A stretch of DNA of 64,000 nt from Cranoglanis bouderius (taxonomy: Eukaryota; Chordata; Actinopteri; Siluriformes; Cranoglanididae): NCBI GenBank assembly GCA_023630585.1, contig CM042539.1, positions 7,309,755-7,373,754 of the forward strand, written 5' to 3'. The notes beneath the pieces were generated by a model. That model worked only from the letters and a program-made list of their open reading frames with translations. It made no database searches and was not told where the DNA came from. Position numbers and translations under genes: made by a program. Of the stretch, positions 47,458 to 58,699 are shown piece by piece. Position 1 is the stretch's first letter; the number at the start of each line of letters is the position of its first letter.

Positions 47458-47835
47458 AAGAATAAAACACTTCAGGATGTGCTGTTACAGGAAAATAATC
47501 AACAATAGAGTAAACAGAGTGACCAACCTGAAGCAGATTCTTTTCCTATAACAGCATTTTATCGCTTTTAATCCACATCAATTTTCAGAAGAATGCCATG
47601 TATTTTTTTTTATCCATTTATAGTTACACTTAAGGTTGTAGAATGTTGTGAAGCAACATCTATAAACAGTCGATCCCTCTACAGCTTCTCTTTTTTTTTT
47701 CCTCTCTTGAAGTTAACAAGGCAAAAAAGGCTTGTGTGGTTACTGAGAAACCTCTTTCACATGGCGGAAAACTTACTGACACTGGAGACTCCTTCCATAA
47801 ATGTTAAATAAACGTCTTTATCTAGAAAACGATTT
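47458..47835 (+). repeat. Family A foldback element
   Basis: AATAAAACACTTCAGGATGT, GCTGTTACAGGAAAATAATC, TTTTCCTATAACAGCA, CCATTTATAGTTACACTTAA, CTATAAACAGTCGATCCCTC and GACACTGGAGACTCCTTCCA follow in family order. The outer left half is missing. Confidence 0.8.
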
Positions 47836-48480
47836 TTATTTTTTAAATAACAACACGTTGTTTTATTATTTTTTAAATTACTAGATACTTAGATCATGTG
47901 GAGCGTGACCATGTGATCATTTCACTCTCATGTGTTTATTGTAGAAACTGTCATGGCTGCCGCTCTTGAATTACAGCCTGTGACAGTCGGAGGCGCAGGC
48001 CTCGCACGGAGAGAAAGATTCCCACGCTTTTGGTGTGGCAGTGATATGGGAGAGGAAGGATAAGTCCACTTCCCCACCACGCACGTCTATCTCTCAGTAT
48101 CCTGTGTTTATCATCCTCACACTGAAGCACATCTTTATTATGAATTGGCGTCCTGTTGGGTTTTGATATCGCAAATTGGATATTTTATAGGTTAGGGAAA
48201 GGCGCCTATTTTTTTTAGTTTGTTTTATCTTGCACTTGTATTCATGACCTCTGAGGATCCACATAGATGCTTTAAAGACAGATTACGCTTTATTGGCTTC
48301 ATGAATAATAAAATAAAACTGCTGTTGCTTGTGGAACTGCAGGTGGGTCGCAAGTTTAACTTCGTATCACCGAAATGCACATGATGCATGGTGCAGGGAT
48401 AGTCCTGAGTGCTTCTTTTCCATTTTTCTTTTCCATTTTAACTGTCCTTTGATACTCTAAAAGAACCCTACACTCTCAGC
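47836..48480. other. Intergenic, no gene seen
   Basis: No supported ORF or repeat. Confidence 0.5.
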
Positions 48481-48810
48481 TCATCCTATTTCACTTCCCA
48501 GGTGAATTACACCCTTTGGCGTAGGCTAATTACTGCATTAAATAATGCATTTCATAGCCATGTATAATTAAACCTCATCACTGAGCTTCTCTCTTATGCT
48601 ACGCCAAAAGTATTACCATGAACAGAGCGACGATGGGGGGGGAAAAGTGGAAAACCAGGAAAGTAGTTGACTCCAAACAGTAATTGCTGACAGTATTTAT
48701 TCCAACAGAGCCCAGTGATGGCTGATTACTGCTGGCCCTGATTAACGACTCGAGTGCTCGGCTTCACGTCTGCGGTGCGCTCTGGATTAGAAAGGACAGA
48801 CTAATATCAG
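48480..48810. promoter_or_regulatory. Candidate conserved non-coding block
   Basis: Repeat-poor stretch with GGCTAATTACTGCATTAAAT and TGTATAATTAAACCTCATC, dense in homeodomain cores, then a mixed-composition part to 48810. No ORF. This is one of the better enhancer candidates by eye. Confidence 0.35.
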
Positions 48811-49920
48811 TGTTGTCTAAATGCCTAATAACAGAGAGGACACATTAAAGAAAGTGGAGCGGTACTCTCGTTAAATCGTTTTCTGGCATCTGACTCTGGT
48901 GTGTAATTAAAGTGATGAATATTGATCATATTTTTGAAGCTGAAACATTTTGGATTTTTTTTTTGACTATTGCTAATTCATTTGGCTGTTCACTTCATTA
49001 TATCAGTAATAAATAATATATTTGTAATCATTCGTGCTTGATCAGGATTGAATAAGCAGGCAATCATGGTATGTTTCCTTTAGTATGAAATTGATACAGC
49101 ATTGACTTCAAAAGTTAAAAATTATTAGTAAATCTTATTTGGTTAAGGACGTTTCATTTAGATGAATAACCTGAATGTGTAAATGTAAAATCCCAGGTCT
49201 ACATTTCTCCTTCTCTTCACCAATTATGGTCTATTATTAGTTTTATTGTAATTACTGTATAGTAATAATCTTTAAGAATAATAACTGAGTAATAATTCTG
49301 GGCTTTAAAGGGTTAAACAGTTACAGTAGCTGTCCGTGGTGCTGAAAGAAATTAGGACAATAGATGCATGTTTGTCTTTAGGTTGAATCATTTTAAAATA
49401 TTTTATATTAAAACATCCAAATGAGTGTTGTTTGGGTTTTTTTTTTTGTTTGTTTGTTTTTTTACCCAGTCTGTCATTTTGAATGAATTTTGAGTCAATT
49501 GTGTGAGCTGCCAGTTGCACATTTGAAAGTCTAAAAGGAAAAAAAAATTCCACCGAGCTTTTAAAACACTGTTTTCTCTCTTCACTTCCTGTTCAGACAT
49601 TACATTAACATGTTCAGCTTACTAATACGAGCCTTAGAAATATCTAAATATCTAAATATATATACTCATAAATTAGATTGTACAAATGAAGCTCTATAAA
49701 GCTACTACCTACCGGAATCAAATGATCAAATAAGTATATTTCGTGTAGTGTAGTCTTATGGCTCCCGGAAGAAGCTGCTTTGTTTTTTTTTTTTTTTTTT
49801 TTTGAGATAAAGATAACATTTTGATTTGATTTTGTGAAACTAGTCTTATTAAGAAAGCGACTAAGAAATACATTTATGCTGAACAACAAATACATTTATG
49901 CTGAACCAAGCTGAAATAAG
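48811..49920. other. Intergenic, no gene seen
   Basis: AT-rich with T-runs near 49440 and 49783-49803. ORFs on the minus strand at 49305-49895 lack domains. Confidence 0.55.
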
Positions 49921-49925
49921 TACGC

Positions 49926-49984
<59 letters not shown>
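49926..49984 (+). repeat. (AAT)n microsatellite
   Basis: About 19 AAT units. Confidence 0.95.
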
Positions 49985-50107
49985 TATGAAATTATCATTA
50001 ATATTGTGAATTATCCAGGTTTATATTTTCATTTCAGCACATTTAAATGCAAACATACTCAGTAATAAACTCAAATAATGTCAAATAACATTTGTTTTAG
50101 CTTTCTC

Positions 50108-50108
<1 letters not shown>

Positions 50109-50169
<61 letters not shown>
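50109..50169 (+). repeat. (ATT)n microsatellite
   Basis: About 20 ATT units. It is the complement of the tract 125 bp earlier, so the two could pair. Confidence 0.95.
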
Positions 50170-50171
<2 letters not shown>

Positions 50172-50214
50172 CATTTTTATTTCCATTTTTCCCCTTAAAA
50201 GTAACTCATCCCCT

Positions 50215-50470
50215 TGACACACATTGTCGGACTTTAGAGACGGAGCGGTGATGTCGTGATTAAACACACCCAATTAAACCAGTGAATAATTACATTCCCT
50301 AATCACCTGCGCGAGGTTTTAATTGCTTTAACGATACGTTTCATTAAATGATTGCACGCGACAGTTTTCCTACTTCGTTGTTTTCCAATTAACACATGAC
50401 ACACACCGTCATGAAATTGTTACAATAATCCTAAATTATAATTAGGCTCCTTCTCTTAAGATAGATATAG
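50215..50470. promoter_or_regulatory. Candidate conserved non-coding block near bhlhe22
   Basis: Repeat-poor block with GTGATTAAACACACCCAATT, CCCTAATCACCTGCGCGAGG (an E-box, CACCTG) and TTTTAATTGCTTTAACG. It lies about 1.3 kb beyond the bhlhe22 stop on its 3' side. Enhancer-like by eye, no ORF. Confidence 0.35.
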
Positions 50471-51158
50471 AGAAGCCACCATATTCATCCATCATGCCTT
50501 TATTTAGTATAAGGACTTTATAACATATAATATAATCTAGATATTAGATTTTTTTTGCGACTTGTTTTGTCATAGCTGTTTAAAAAAAATGAAGACATCA
50601 GTATTTAGCTATTTATCCTACACTTTAATTTTTCACTGATATGAAGCAGCCTGTAATCTCTTCACACTCTTTCACAACAAACAACCAGGCGAAAAAGTAT
50701 AAGTTTGATCAAAATATTTTAATAAAGCTTTTTTCCCCCCCCAGGACATCAACATATACAAATGGCCCTGTGCAGTCATAGTGAACCGGATAAACAGTAT
50801 CTGCAGTGCTCATCATGCTGACCTGACAACAATCCTAAGCCCGAAATCTCATTCACAGCCTGCTGCATGAGAGTGGAAGAAGTGAATAGAAAATAAAAGA
50901 AATAAGCCGGATGTACAGCAAAAAAAAAAAAATAAATAAAAAATCTTACGTCAAGCATGCAGACCTAGAAATTCAACTTCAACATCCAAAGTCAACTTCA
51001 GCGACTCAAACAAGCATGCAGTGGAAATGTTATAAATCAGCTGTGACAAAAACAAAAGTCCATCATCATTTCTGTAATTTCAGCTCCTTTGCTTTCCAAG
51101 TCATACTTGATTTTATCACCAAAACGCAAACGCGACATTTCTAACTGGAACACACTCA

Positions 51159-51216
<58 letters not shown>

Positions 51217-51217
51217 G
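51159..51217 (+). repeat. (ATT)n microsatellite
   Basis: About 19 ATT units, within the likely bhlhe22 3' untranslated region or just beyond it. Confidence 0.95.
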
Positions 51218-51419
51218 CAGGACAGCTATTAAACAAGAGATCCCAAAATAAAACGTGCAGGCAAAGTAAAAGTAATGCTCACATGTTGCCAGGTCGGATC
51301 GGATCAGCTCACTGTGTTTAGGGTCCATATTTCCATAAAGTGTCCATTCTCAGCACTCACACATAGACTTTGTTTGCTTTCAATTCACTCGCACCAGCAC
51401 TTACTTTATATATACATAC

Positions 51420-51455
51420 ACACACGCGCGCGCGCGCGCACATACACACACACAT
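51420..51455 (+). repeat. CA/CG alternating tract
   Basis: CACACACGCGCGCGCGCGCA: alternating purine-pyrimidine with a (CG)n core, a classic Z-DNA-prone sequence. Confidence 0.85.
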
Positions 51456-51627
51456 ACATGTCAAGTATCTGAACAAAAAAAGAAAGAAAGAAATGAAAAA
51501 GAAACGAACAAACTGCTGGATCTGCGGCAAATCTGCTGAAATCCTAGTCGATGTAAGAAAAGTTAAGAATTCTTTTCTATCCATTCTTGGAATATGAAAT
51601 GCAGCCTACAGGCGTCAGTTTCAGTCT

Positions 51628-51630
<3 letters not shown>

Positions 51631-51712
<82 letters not shown>
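51631..51712 (+). repeat. (AG)n(TG)n compound tract next to the bhlhe22 stop
   Basis: About 24 AG units followed by about 17 TG units. On the bhlhe22 strand the transcript would read AC repeats starting two bases after TAA, then CU repeats. Confidence 0.95.
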
Positions 51713-51714
<2 letters not shown>

Positions 51715-51716
<2 letters not shown>

Positions 51717-52494
51717 AAGGCTTGTCGGTACACTGTTTACACAGACTGGAAGTGACGCTGTTGAAAAGGGCACATTTGTCGGGGCACGAGGAGGCCGCGG
51801 CGGCTCCGCCGGGGAACGCGGGATACCCGGGCGGCTGCTCATACGCGCTCAGGCTAGGCGCAAGCGACACGGCCTGGCCCTGGTTGAGGTAGGCAACGAG
51901 CCGTCTCATCTCCTCCAGCGCCTGCGCCTGCATGAGGATGTAGTTCTTGGCGAGGAGCAGCGTGGCGATCTTGGAGAGCTTGCGCACGGACGGGCTGTGT
52001 GCGTAAGGGATGACCGCCCGCAGCTCGTCCAGCGCGTCGTTCAGGTCGTGCATCCGTCTCCGCTCGCGCGCGTTGATGTTGAGCCGCAACATCTTCTGCT
52101 CCCGGTTCTTCTTCCCCGTGTCGCACTTTGCGCTCGACGCACCCGCCGCTGCAGAAGTCGTCCTCGGGTCTCGAGCCGTCGCCAGGAGCATCATCTCGCA
52201 CCGGCCGTCGCTGTCGTCGTCCGGGCTCTGCTCTCCGCCGCTGCTCTGTCCGCTCGCACCTTCGCCTCCAACGCCATATGGCGCCCGCATGGGTCCACCA
52301 GGGAGGCCGAGAGACCCCACTCCTCCTCCGACAGCCTGAAGCGGGTCCGAGTCGGGCGGATCGAAAGATCCGAGCGGCGACTGGCGCTCTCTGCACGGCG
52401 GCTCGGTACCCGGAGCGCGCAACGAGTCCATCTTTTTACCCGAGACGCTTAGAGTTTTGTGAAAAACGTCCCCAAAGTTCGTCCTCCTGTCCAT
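51715..52494 (-). CDS. bhlhe22: bhlhe22, basic helix-loop-helix transcriptional repressor
   Basis: A complete single-exon frame of 259 residues, starting at ATG 52494-52492 and ending TAA 51717-51715. The protein is a class II bHLH factor of the Olig/Beta3 group, which binds E-boxes and represses targets during neuronal specification in the nucleus. The bHLH domain spans about residues 136-196: basic region LRLNINARERRRMHDLN, helix 1 DALDELRAVIP, and helix 2 KLSKIATLLLAKNYILMQAQ. An upstream acidic Ser/Gly stretch (SSGGEQSPDDDSDGRCE, 84-100) and the C-terminus (CALFNSVTSSLCKQCTDKP) match BHLHE22 and not BHLHE23. The first Met is supported by the family-like FHKTLSVSGK near residue 11. The protein is shorter than mammalian BHLHE22 because it lacks long Gly/Ser/Ala runs. 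Weak polyadenylation candidates on its strand are ATTAAA at 50723-50718 and AATAAA at 50504-50499. Local G+C is far above the window average. Confidence 0.96.
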
Positions 52495-52760
52495 AGTTTA
52501 TTGTTTTTTTTGTTGTTGTTGTTTCCCCCCGCAGACTGAACTCAGACGCGCAATCTCTTTCTCTTACGTGTGTGTCATGTGCAGCGCGAATCTTCACTTG
52601 TCAAATCAAAAGTGAGACGCGAGGAAGCGGAGACTCCTCCTAAATGCGCTCCCGTGTGTCCACAACCACCTTAACCCCCCCTTCAGATCTCCACCGATCA
52701 TCATCAGCATCATCAGCATCACGCGGGGGGCGGGGGGGGGGGGGGGGTTGTCTTTACATC
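52495..52760 (-). promoter_or_regulatory. bhlhe22 5' flank with E-boxes and a G-run
   Basis: Two E-boxes, CATGTG at 52576-52581 and CACTTG at 52595-52600, lie within 110 bp of the start codon, where this E-box-binding repressor could act on its own gene. No clear TATA box is seen. A G-run (about 52726-52747, with one C) marks the far side. The promoter call rests on position. Confidence 0.4.
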
Positions 52761-53635
52761 ATTATCTCCCTCCGGGTTCCGGGTTGCCAGATGTGTTCAG
52801 AGTTTTCTATTCCAATGATGATTTATTAAAAACCATCCGGATTCACTTTCAGGTGTAAATGTTAATCAATAAAAGTAAATACATGACGCGGATTAACTAC
52901 ATCCCAAATGAAATGAAACACAAACCCAATCCCATTCAAAAATAAAACAGATGAAAGTGCTATCTCACAGTCAACTATCTGGCAACACTGGGCTGCTTAT
53001 TAATATGAAGATGATTGGCCTGGAGAACATGCACCCAATCAGGTTAATGTTTTAAGTAATGGAATTAAACGGTAGTGAACAGGGGCTGTGCTCTCTGTCT
53101 CTGATTACACACAAGTTTATGACAGATTGTAAAGGCATCTTGAGGCTCTGGAGCCTTTATATGCGTGCGTTTGTCCCTAATCTCAGCCCTTTCTTTCGTG
53201 ATTTCAGTCTCAGTGTATTTTATTTGACTACTATATAATTTAGTGTATATGATACTCTGGATGTCCATTAAATGTTTCCTTCAAATGTCTGAACAATTAA
53301 GCTACACACTAGTTCACACATTTTCAATCACTCAGACATTTCAGCTCTGATATTTTTATTCTATCTCACCGAAATATTCACCATATGTTCATGCCCAAAA
53401 CTTCATATACGTACATGCTTCAAAAATAAATTGTCAATCTACATAATCTTACTTTTTAACAGCAAGATTAAGTTAAAATAAAATAAAATTCTATGGTCAG
53501 TTGCTTCATTTCCATTTTCTTGTAAAAATCTGCTGCTGCAGGATATGAAATGATTTATAAAATGTAAAACATTGAGTCCTCTTCCCCAAGATGGCCACCC
53601 ATATAACGTTCATGTGTTTTGCTACACGTTTATAG
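52761..53635. other. Intergenic, no gene seen
   Basis: AT-rich sequence upstream of bhlhe22. The minus-strand ORF at 53065-53268 has no domain. Confidence 0.5.
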
Positions 53636-54310
53636 GTCATCTGAGTGGTCAGAAGGTGTTGATTAATTCTCTATAACAGCAGCTCTGATAATAGTGCAGC
53701 TAAAAATCACAGGTTTATGTTAATGCACTCGTTCTACTACATTATCATTCCTATAGTAAAATCTCATTCATGTGTAATCATTGACATTGTGCAGTTTTCC
53801 ATAAGTGAATGTTTATTTAACATTTTTGTGCCAGCACTTTTTAATAGTTGGTACGTTTTCCTCCACTGGAAAGTCTTCAGGACAGACGAGTTTACGCTTT
53901 GTGGATTCTCGGTATCACGACAAGCTGCGTTTTTTTTTTTTTTTTTTTTTTTTTTGTCTTATTCACTTCTAAAGAAGAAAAAAAATGTCTGTTGAGGGAA
54001 CGACTGTTTATAGCTGCTATAACGTAAGTGAGAACAGGAACTGACTTGATTTCCAGACATTCCATGAACTACAACATTTAAAAAATGTAACTATAAATGG
54101 ATAAAAGTATGTCTTGTTCATTAACAAGAAATTGCAATAGTTGGAAAACTGCTGTGGTATAAGAGGAGGAAAAAAACACTTTAGTATGTGCTGTTTTAGG
54201 AAAATAATCAACTTCAGGGTGGTATCAGTAACTCCGCTTCTTGACGCCACACTGTTGTTGATTATTTTCCCATAACAGCATGTCATGGAGTGTTTTATTC
54301 CTTACTGGAA
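53636..54310 (+). repeat. Family A foldback element, longest uninterrupted copy
   Basis: Runs from the outer end (GAGTGGTCAGAAGGTGTTGA) through CAGCAGCTCTGATAATAGTG, TTTATAGCTGCTATAACGTA, GAACAGGAACTGACTTGATT, CTGCTGTGGTATAAGAGGAG and GCTGTTTTAGGAAAATAATC. It ends at the inverted centre GATTATTTTCCCATAACAGC and TGTTTTATTCC. It shows that the element's middle is itself an inverted repeat of about 50-bp arms. The right half is absent. Confidence 0.85.
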
Positions 54311-55349
54311 TGTGGTTTGAAGCAGAGATTTATGGACAGAGTTTTAGGTGAGCTCGATTTTCATTACTTATTAGCTTCATTAGCCTCATAGCTAGAAATA
54401 AACGTCTGACACCAAGCATGCCTTCGCTGATGGACTAAAGGGTAAATTTGCATAATTTACATAAAATGCCATTTATTCCTGTAATGCAGAAGGTTTAATG
54501 CTGAGGAACACAGGTTTATTTTGGGGGAGATTGTGTCACAGCTGACAGATGACTCGGCTCTGCTCTGTTTGTTTTGCTTACTCATACTGACATTTGGAGC
54601 ATCGCATTACAGTGAATTTTTATTTTTCACACTTGGTCATGCATTTCCTTTAAAAAAAAACAACCCAAGTTTGAACTTTGACTTATGTTGATAAATCATA
54701 AGATAGCTACATTTGAATCAAAACATTTTAAATATGCCTCACTGGATTATTTCTGATCCATAAATTCTTCTGGTTATTTCTTTTGTAAAAAAAAAAATAA
54801 AGAAATAAAGAAATAAAGAAAGATAAAATAAAAATAAAAATTGTATAATAAAAAAATTCTCAGCATTGCTCTTACTCTCTGTGTATAACAAATATATTTG
54901 AAGAGTATCTGGAGAGCACTCTCTGAGCTGGAGGGTCAGAAATGTTAAGGATGAGTGTTAGTGATGAATGAATGTGCTTGGATCGCCACCAAGTGGCCAC
55001 ATTTTCTACACTTACTTCAAAAGCAGAAAACAATAAAAAAACTACAGTATTCACCAAATCACAAACGAGTAATGTCCCCTAATTAACACACTTTTCATCA
55101 GTATTGGCATAAATAAAAATCATTAAGTGTCTTGCACTGGGATTTAATAGAATAGGATTTAATCGACTGTGTTTATATTTCTTCATTTGGTCGGTGCTTT
55201 TATCAAAGCTATGAAGAATACAATCCAAGAGTTGAACTTTTAACATGGCTGAGAGTGATATTAGTGCCACAAAATGTTTTCCCAAAAACACGCACAAAAA
55301 CCGCAAGATAAGATGATAAAAGGAGCTCACTCGCCTCTATTTTATGTAA
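54311..55349. other. Intergenic, no gene seen
   Basis: No supported gene. A-rich (AAAT)n-type stretch near 54787-54855. Confidence 0.55.
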
Positions 55350-55770
55350 GGATTAAAACACTGAAGGGGTGTGATCTTATAGGAAAATAATCAACAACCA
55401 AACTGCTGTTACCACCACGAACAACACGTCCTGAATACTTTTATTTCTCTTAAATCACAACAATTTGCTAACAATTAATTTTTTTTATTAAAGAATTGTA
55501 CTTTTTATCCATTTATAGCTACATTTAATGAAACAAGTCAGTTCCTGTCCTCGTTTACATTATAGCAGCTATAAACAGTCGTTCCCTCACCAGCCTCTCT
55601 TTTTTTTCTCTCTCTTCATGTTACAAAGATGAAAAAACACAGCTTGTCATGTTACTGAGAAACATGAGCAAAATCCTGAAGACTTGCTGACTGTTACAAA
55701 GATCTGACACTGGAGACTCCTTCCACACATGTTAAATAAACATCTCCTAACAGAAAATTTCATCATACAA
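55350..55770 (+). repeat. Family A foldback element, right half
   Basis: TTATAGGAAAATAATCAACA, ACCACAACAATTTGC-like sequence, CCATTTATAGCTACATTTAA, TTATAGCAGCTATAAACAGT, CGTTCCCTCACCAGCCTCTC and GACACTGGAGACTCCTTCCA in family order. Confidence 0.82.
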
Positions 55771-55797
55771 CAACAACAACAAATGATTAAGAATTAA

Positions 55798-56160
55798 GGA
55801 CCAAAAGGTTCTTTAGGGAACCAAAAACAGTTCTTCTATGGCATTGCCCTAAATAACCTTTTTTGGCACCCCTATTTTTTAATTTTGCACCCTATCAGAG
55901 AAAAATGGTTATAGCAAGAACTGTTAAATGTTCCTCGGTTGTGCCACTGGGGGAGCCATTCCAGGTTCTTTGTAGAACTCTACAACTATGTGTTTGTCTG
56001 TCCAAAAGGGCTCACAGTCAAGAGTAAAACAACAATTGGCTAAAAATCAAGGTCCAAAGGGATCTTTAGGGAACCAAAAATGGCTCTTTGGTGAACCAAA
56101 AATAGTTCTTCTATAGCATCACTTTGAAAATCTTTTCTGGTGCCTTTATTTTTAATACTG
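55798..56160 (+). repeat. GGTTCTTTAGGGAACC-type repeat, left of Tc1-3
   Basis: Two tandem-like copies of AAGG(T/G)nTCTTTAGGGAACC ... AGTTCTTCTAT(G/A)GCAT lie near 55806 and 56050. Related copies at 57678-58190 flank Tc1-3 on the other side. Non-coding. Confidence 0.65.
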
Positions 56161-56162
56161 TA

Positions 56163-57675
56163 CAGCCGTGGCCAAAAGTTTTGAGAATGACACAAATATT
56201 AATTTTCCCAAAGTCTACTGCTTCAGTGTTTTTAGATCTTTTTGTCAGATGTTACTAACTGTTACTGAAGTATAATCACAAGCATTTCATAAGTGTCAAT
56301 GGCTTTTATTGACAATTACATGAAGTTTATGCAAAGAGTCAATATTTGCAGTGTTGACCCTTCTTTTTCAAAACCTCTGCAATTCGCCCTGGCATGCTGT
56401 CAATCAACTTCTGGGCCACATCCTGACTGATGACAGCCCATTCTTGCATAATCAATGCTTGGAGTTTGTCAGAGTTTGTGGGTTTTTGTTTGTCCACCCG
56501 CCTCTTGAGGGTTGACCAAAAATTCTCAATGGGATTAAGGTCTGTTCATTATCACTTTTGCCTTGTGGCAAGGTGCCCCATCATGCTGGAAAAGGCATTG
56601 TTCGTCACCAAACTGTTCTTGGATGGTTGGGAGAAGTTGCTCTCTGAGGATGTTTTTGTACCATTCTTTATTCATGGCTGTGTTCTTAGGCAAAATTGTG
56701 AGTGAGCCCACTCCCTTGGCTGAGAAGCAACCCCACACATGAGTGGTCTCAGGATGCTTTACTGTTGGCATGACACAGGACTAATGGTAGCGCTCACCTT
56801 TTCTTCTCTGGACAAGCTTTTTTCCAGATGCCCCAAACAATCGGAAAGGGGATTCATCAGAGAAAATGACATTACCCCAGTCCTCAGCAGTCCAATCCCT
56901 GTACTTTTTGCAGAATAGCAGTCTGTCCCTGATGTTTTTCCTGGAGAGAAGTGGCTTCTTTGCTGCCCTTCTTGACACCAGGCCATCCTCCAAAAGTCTT
57001 CGCCTTACTGTGCGTGCAGACGCACTCACACCTGCCTGCTGCCATTCCTGAGCAAGCTTTGCACTGGTGGTGCCCCGATCCCGCAGCTGAATCAACTTTA
57101 GGAGACGGTCCTGGCGCTTGCTGGACTTTCTTGGGCGCCCTGAAGCCTTCTTCACAACAGTTGAACCTCTCTCCTTGAAGGTCTTGATGATCCGATAAAT
57201 GGTTGATTTAGGTGCAATCTTACTAGCAGCAATATCCTTGCCTGTGAATCCCTTTTTGTGCAAAGCAATGATGGCTGCACGTGTTTCCTTGCAGGTAACC
57301 GTAGTTAACAGAGGAAGAACAATAATTTCAAGCACCACCCTCCTTTTAAAGCTTCCAGTCTGTTATTCTAACTCAATCAGCATGACAGAGTGATCTCCAG
57401 CCTTGTCCTCGTTAACACTCTCACCTGTGTTAATGAGAGAATCACGACATGATGTCAGCTGGTCCTTTTGTGGAAGGGCTGAAATGCAGTGGACATGTTT
57501 TTTTGGGATTAAGTTCATTTTCATGGCAAAGAGGGTCTTTGAAATTAATTGCAATTCATCTGATCACTCTTCATAACATTCTGGAGTATATGCAAATTGC
57601 CATCATAAAAACTGAGGCAGCACACTTTGTAAAAATTAATATTTGTGTCATTCTCAAAACTTTTGGCCACGGCTG
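56163..57675 (-). mobile_element. Tc1-3, Tc1/mariner transposon
   Basis: Both ends carry CAGCCGTGGCCAAAAGTTTT in inverted orientation. TA target duplications lie at 56161-56162 and 57676-57677. Inverted similarity extends about 75 bp inward. It is 1513 bp and inserted in a GGTTCTTTAGGGAACC-type repeat. The transposase reads on the minus strand and is broken. Confidence 0.95.
56339..57338 (-). pseudogene. Tc1-3 transposase, one stop and a frame-shifting deletion
   Basis: The frame opens at 57338 and encodes an N-terminal helix-turn-helix (KETRAAIIALHKKGFTGKDI) and a GRPRKSS hook-like motif at about residues 67-73. The second helical domain follows, then the first catalytic aspartate in FSDESPF (D161). 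TAG at 56783-56781 interrupts it after GERYH. The same frame resumes with the MPTVKHPETTHVWGCFSAKG segment and the second aspartate in QHDGAPCH. A deletion near 56548 then removes the spacer before DLNPIEN and shifts the frame. The glutamate region (DLNPIENFW) and the C-terminus ending KKGQHCKY (stop 56341-56339) read in another frame. Confidence 0.92.
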
Positions 57676-57677
57676 TA

Positions 57678-58190
57678 CACTCTCAGGGAAAAAGATTAAA
57701 GCTAGAACCATTAAGGGTTCTTCAGTTGTCCTTCTGGGGAATCATTAAAGGTATTGTACTATGTAGAACCTTAAAACCTTTTGCCTGCCCGAGTGTTTGC
57801 CTGTCCGAAAGAGCTCCAGGTTAAACTATATTAGATAAGTAAGAACTCTTATCTATCCATAGAGCCCTTTATAAGAATGTCACAGTCAAAAATAAAACAA
57901 AAACAGCAACAAATGGTTACAGAGTAAGTATGAAAAGGTTCTTTAGGGAACCAAAAATGCTTCTTATATTGCATCCCATCCCTCTATAGAACTTTTCTTC
58001 ACTCTAAAAATAAAAAAATAAATCTAGAACCCTTAATGTTGTCCCTCTGGGGAAACCCTTAAAGAAACAATTAAAGGCTCTATGTAGTAAATGTTTTAAA
58101 TGACAGGATTACATGTAGAACCTGTTTTACAGGTCTCTTTTTACTCAGAGTGTATCATAAATGAAACTATACACACAATAGGAACTCAGA
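57678..58190 (+). repeat. GGTTCTTTAGGGAACC-type repeat, right of Tc1-3
   Basis: Copies of AAAGCTAGAACCATTAAGGG, TTGTCCTTCTGGGGAATCAT and AGGTTCTTTAGGGAACCAAA recur at about 57690-57790, 57930-57960 and 58020-58090. Non-coding. Confidence 0.6.
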
Positions 58191-58206
58191 GTTCTAAAGG
58201 GTTCTC

Positions 58207-58207
<1 letters not shown>

Positions 58208-58290
<83 letters not shown>
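58208..58290 (+). repeat. (AT)n microsatellite
   Basis: About 40 AT units. Confidence 0.95.
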
Positions 58291-58295
<5 letters not shown>

Positions 58296-58309
58296 TAAGA
58301 GATAACACA

Positions 58310-58560
58310 TAAGCACCCGTGTAAGGTATTAATGCAGATGTGATCATTCTGGTGTGAGGAACTGTTCTTTTGGCCAGGCAGCAGAGCAGAGCCTCCTCAC
58401 AGACAGCTGAGGGCCCGAGGCTCGCTCTTCATCTTGTGATGGCAGAATGGAGGAACACCTTCATGCTCAATCAAACAGCGCTAATGAGATGAGATGAGCC
58501 AGGACGGTCAAACAGCAGCCACCGGATCCTCAGCACTTCTCCTCCTGCAGCACGGACCCC
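58310..58560. promoter_or_regulatory. Candidate conserved non-coding block
   Basis: Repeat-poor stretch with GTAAGGTATTAATGCAGATG and ATCAAACAGCGCTAATGAGA and no ORF, about 6 kb upstream of bhlhe22. Enhancer-like by eye only. Confidence 0.3.
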
Positions 58561-58623
58561 ATTATATACTGAATTACAGAGCTCTCTCTTTCTGTTCACT
58601 GAGAGAGAGTGAGACAGAGTGAC

Positions 58624-58626
<3 letters not shown>

Positions 58627-58670
<44 letters not shown>

Positions 58671-58699
58671 GAGAGACGGAGAGAGAGAGACAGAGAGAG
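58627..58699 (+). repeat. (GA)n microsatellite, left of the LINE
   Basis: Interrupted GA repeat that ends exactly where LINE similarity begins. Confidence 0.9.

Noticed and set aside
51682..52496. Plus-strand and alternate-frame ORFs opposite bhlhe22
   Set aside because: They are shadows of the GC-rich bhlhe22 frame and have Arg/Ser-rich random composition.
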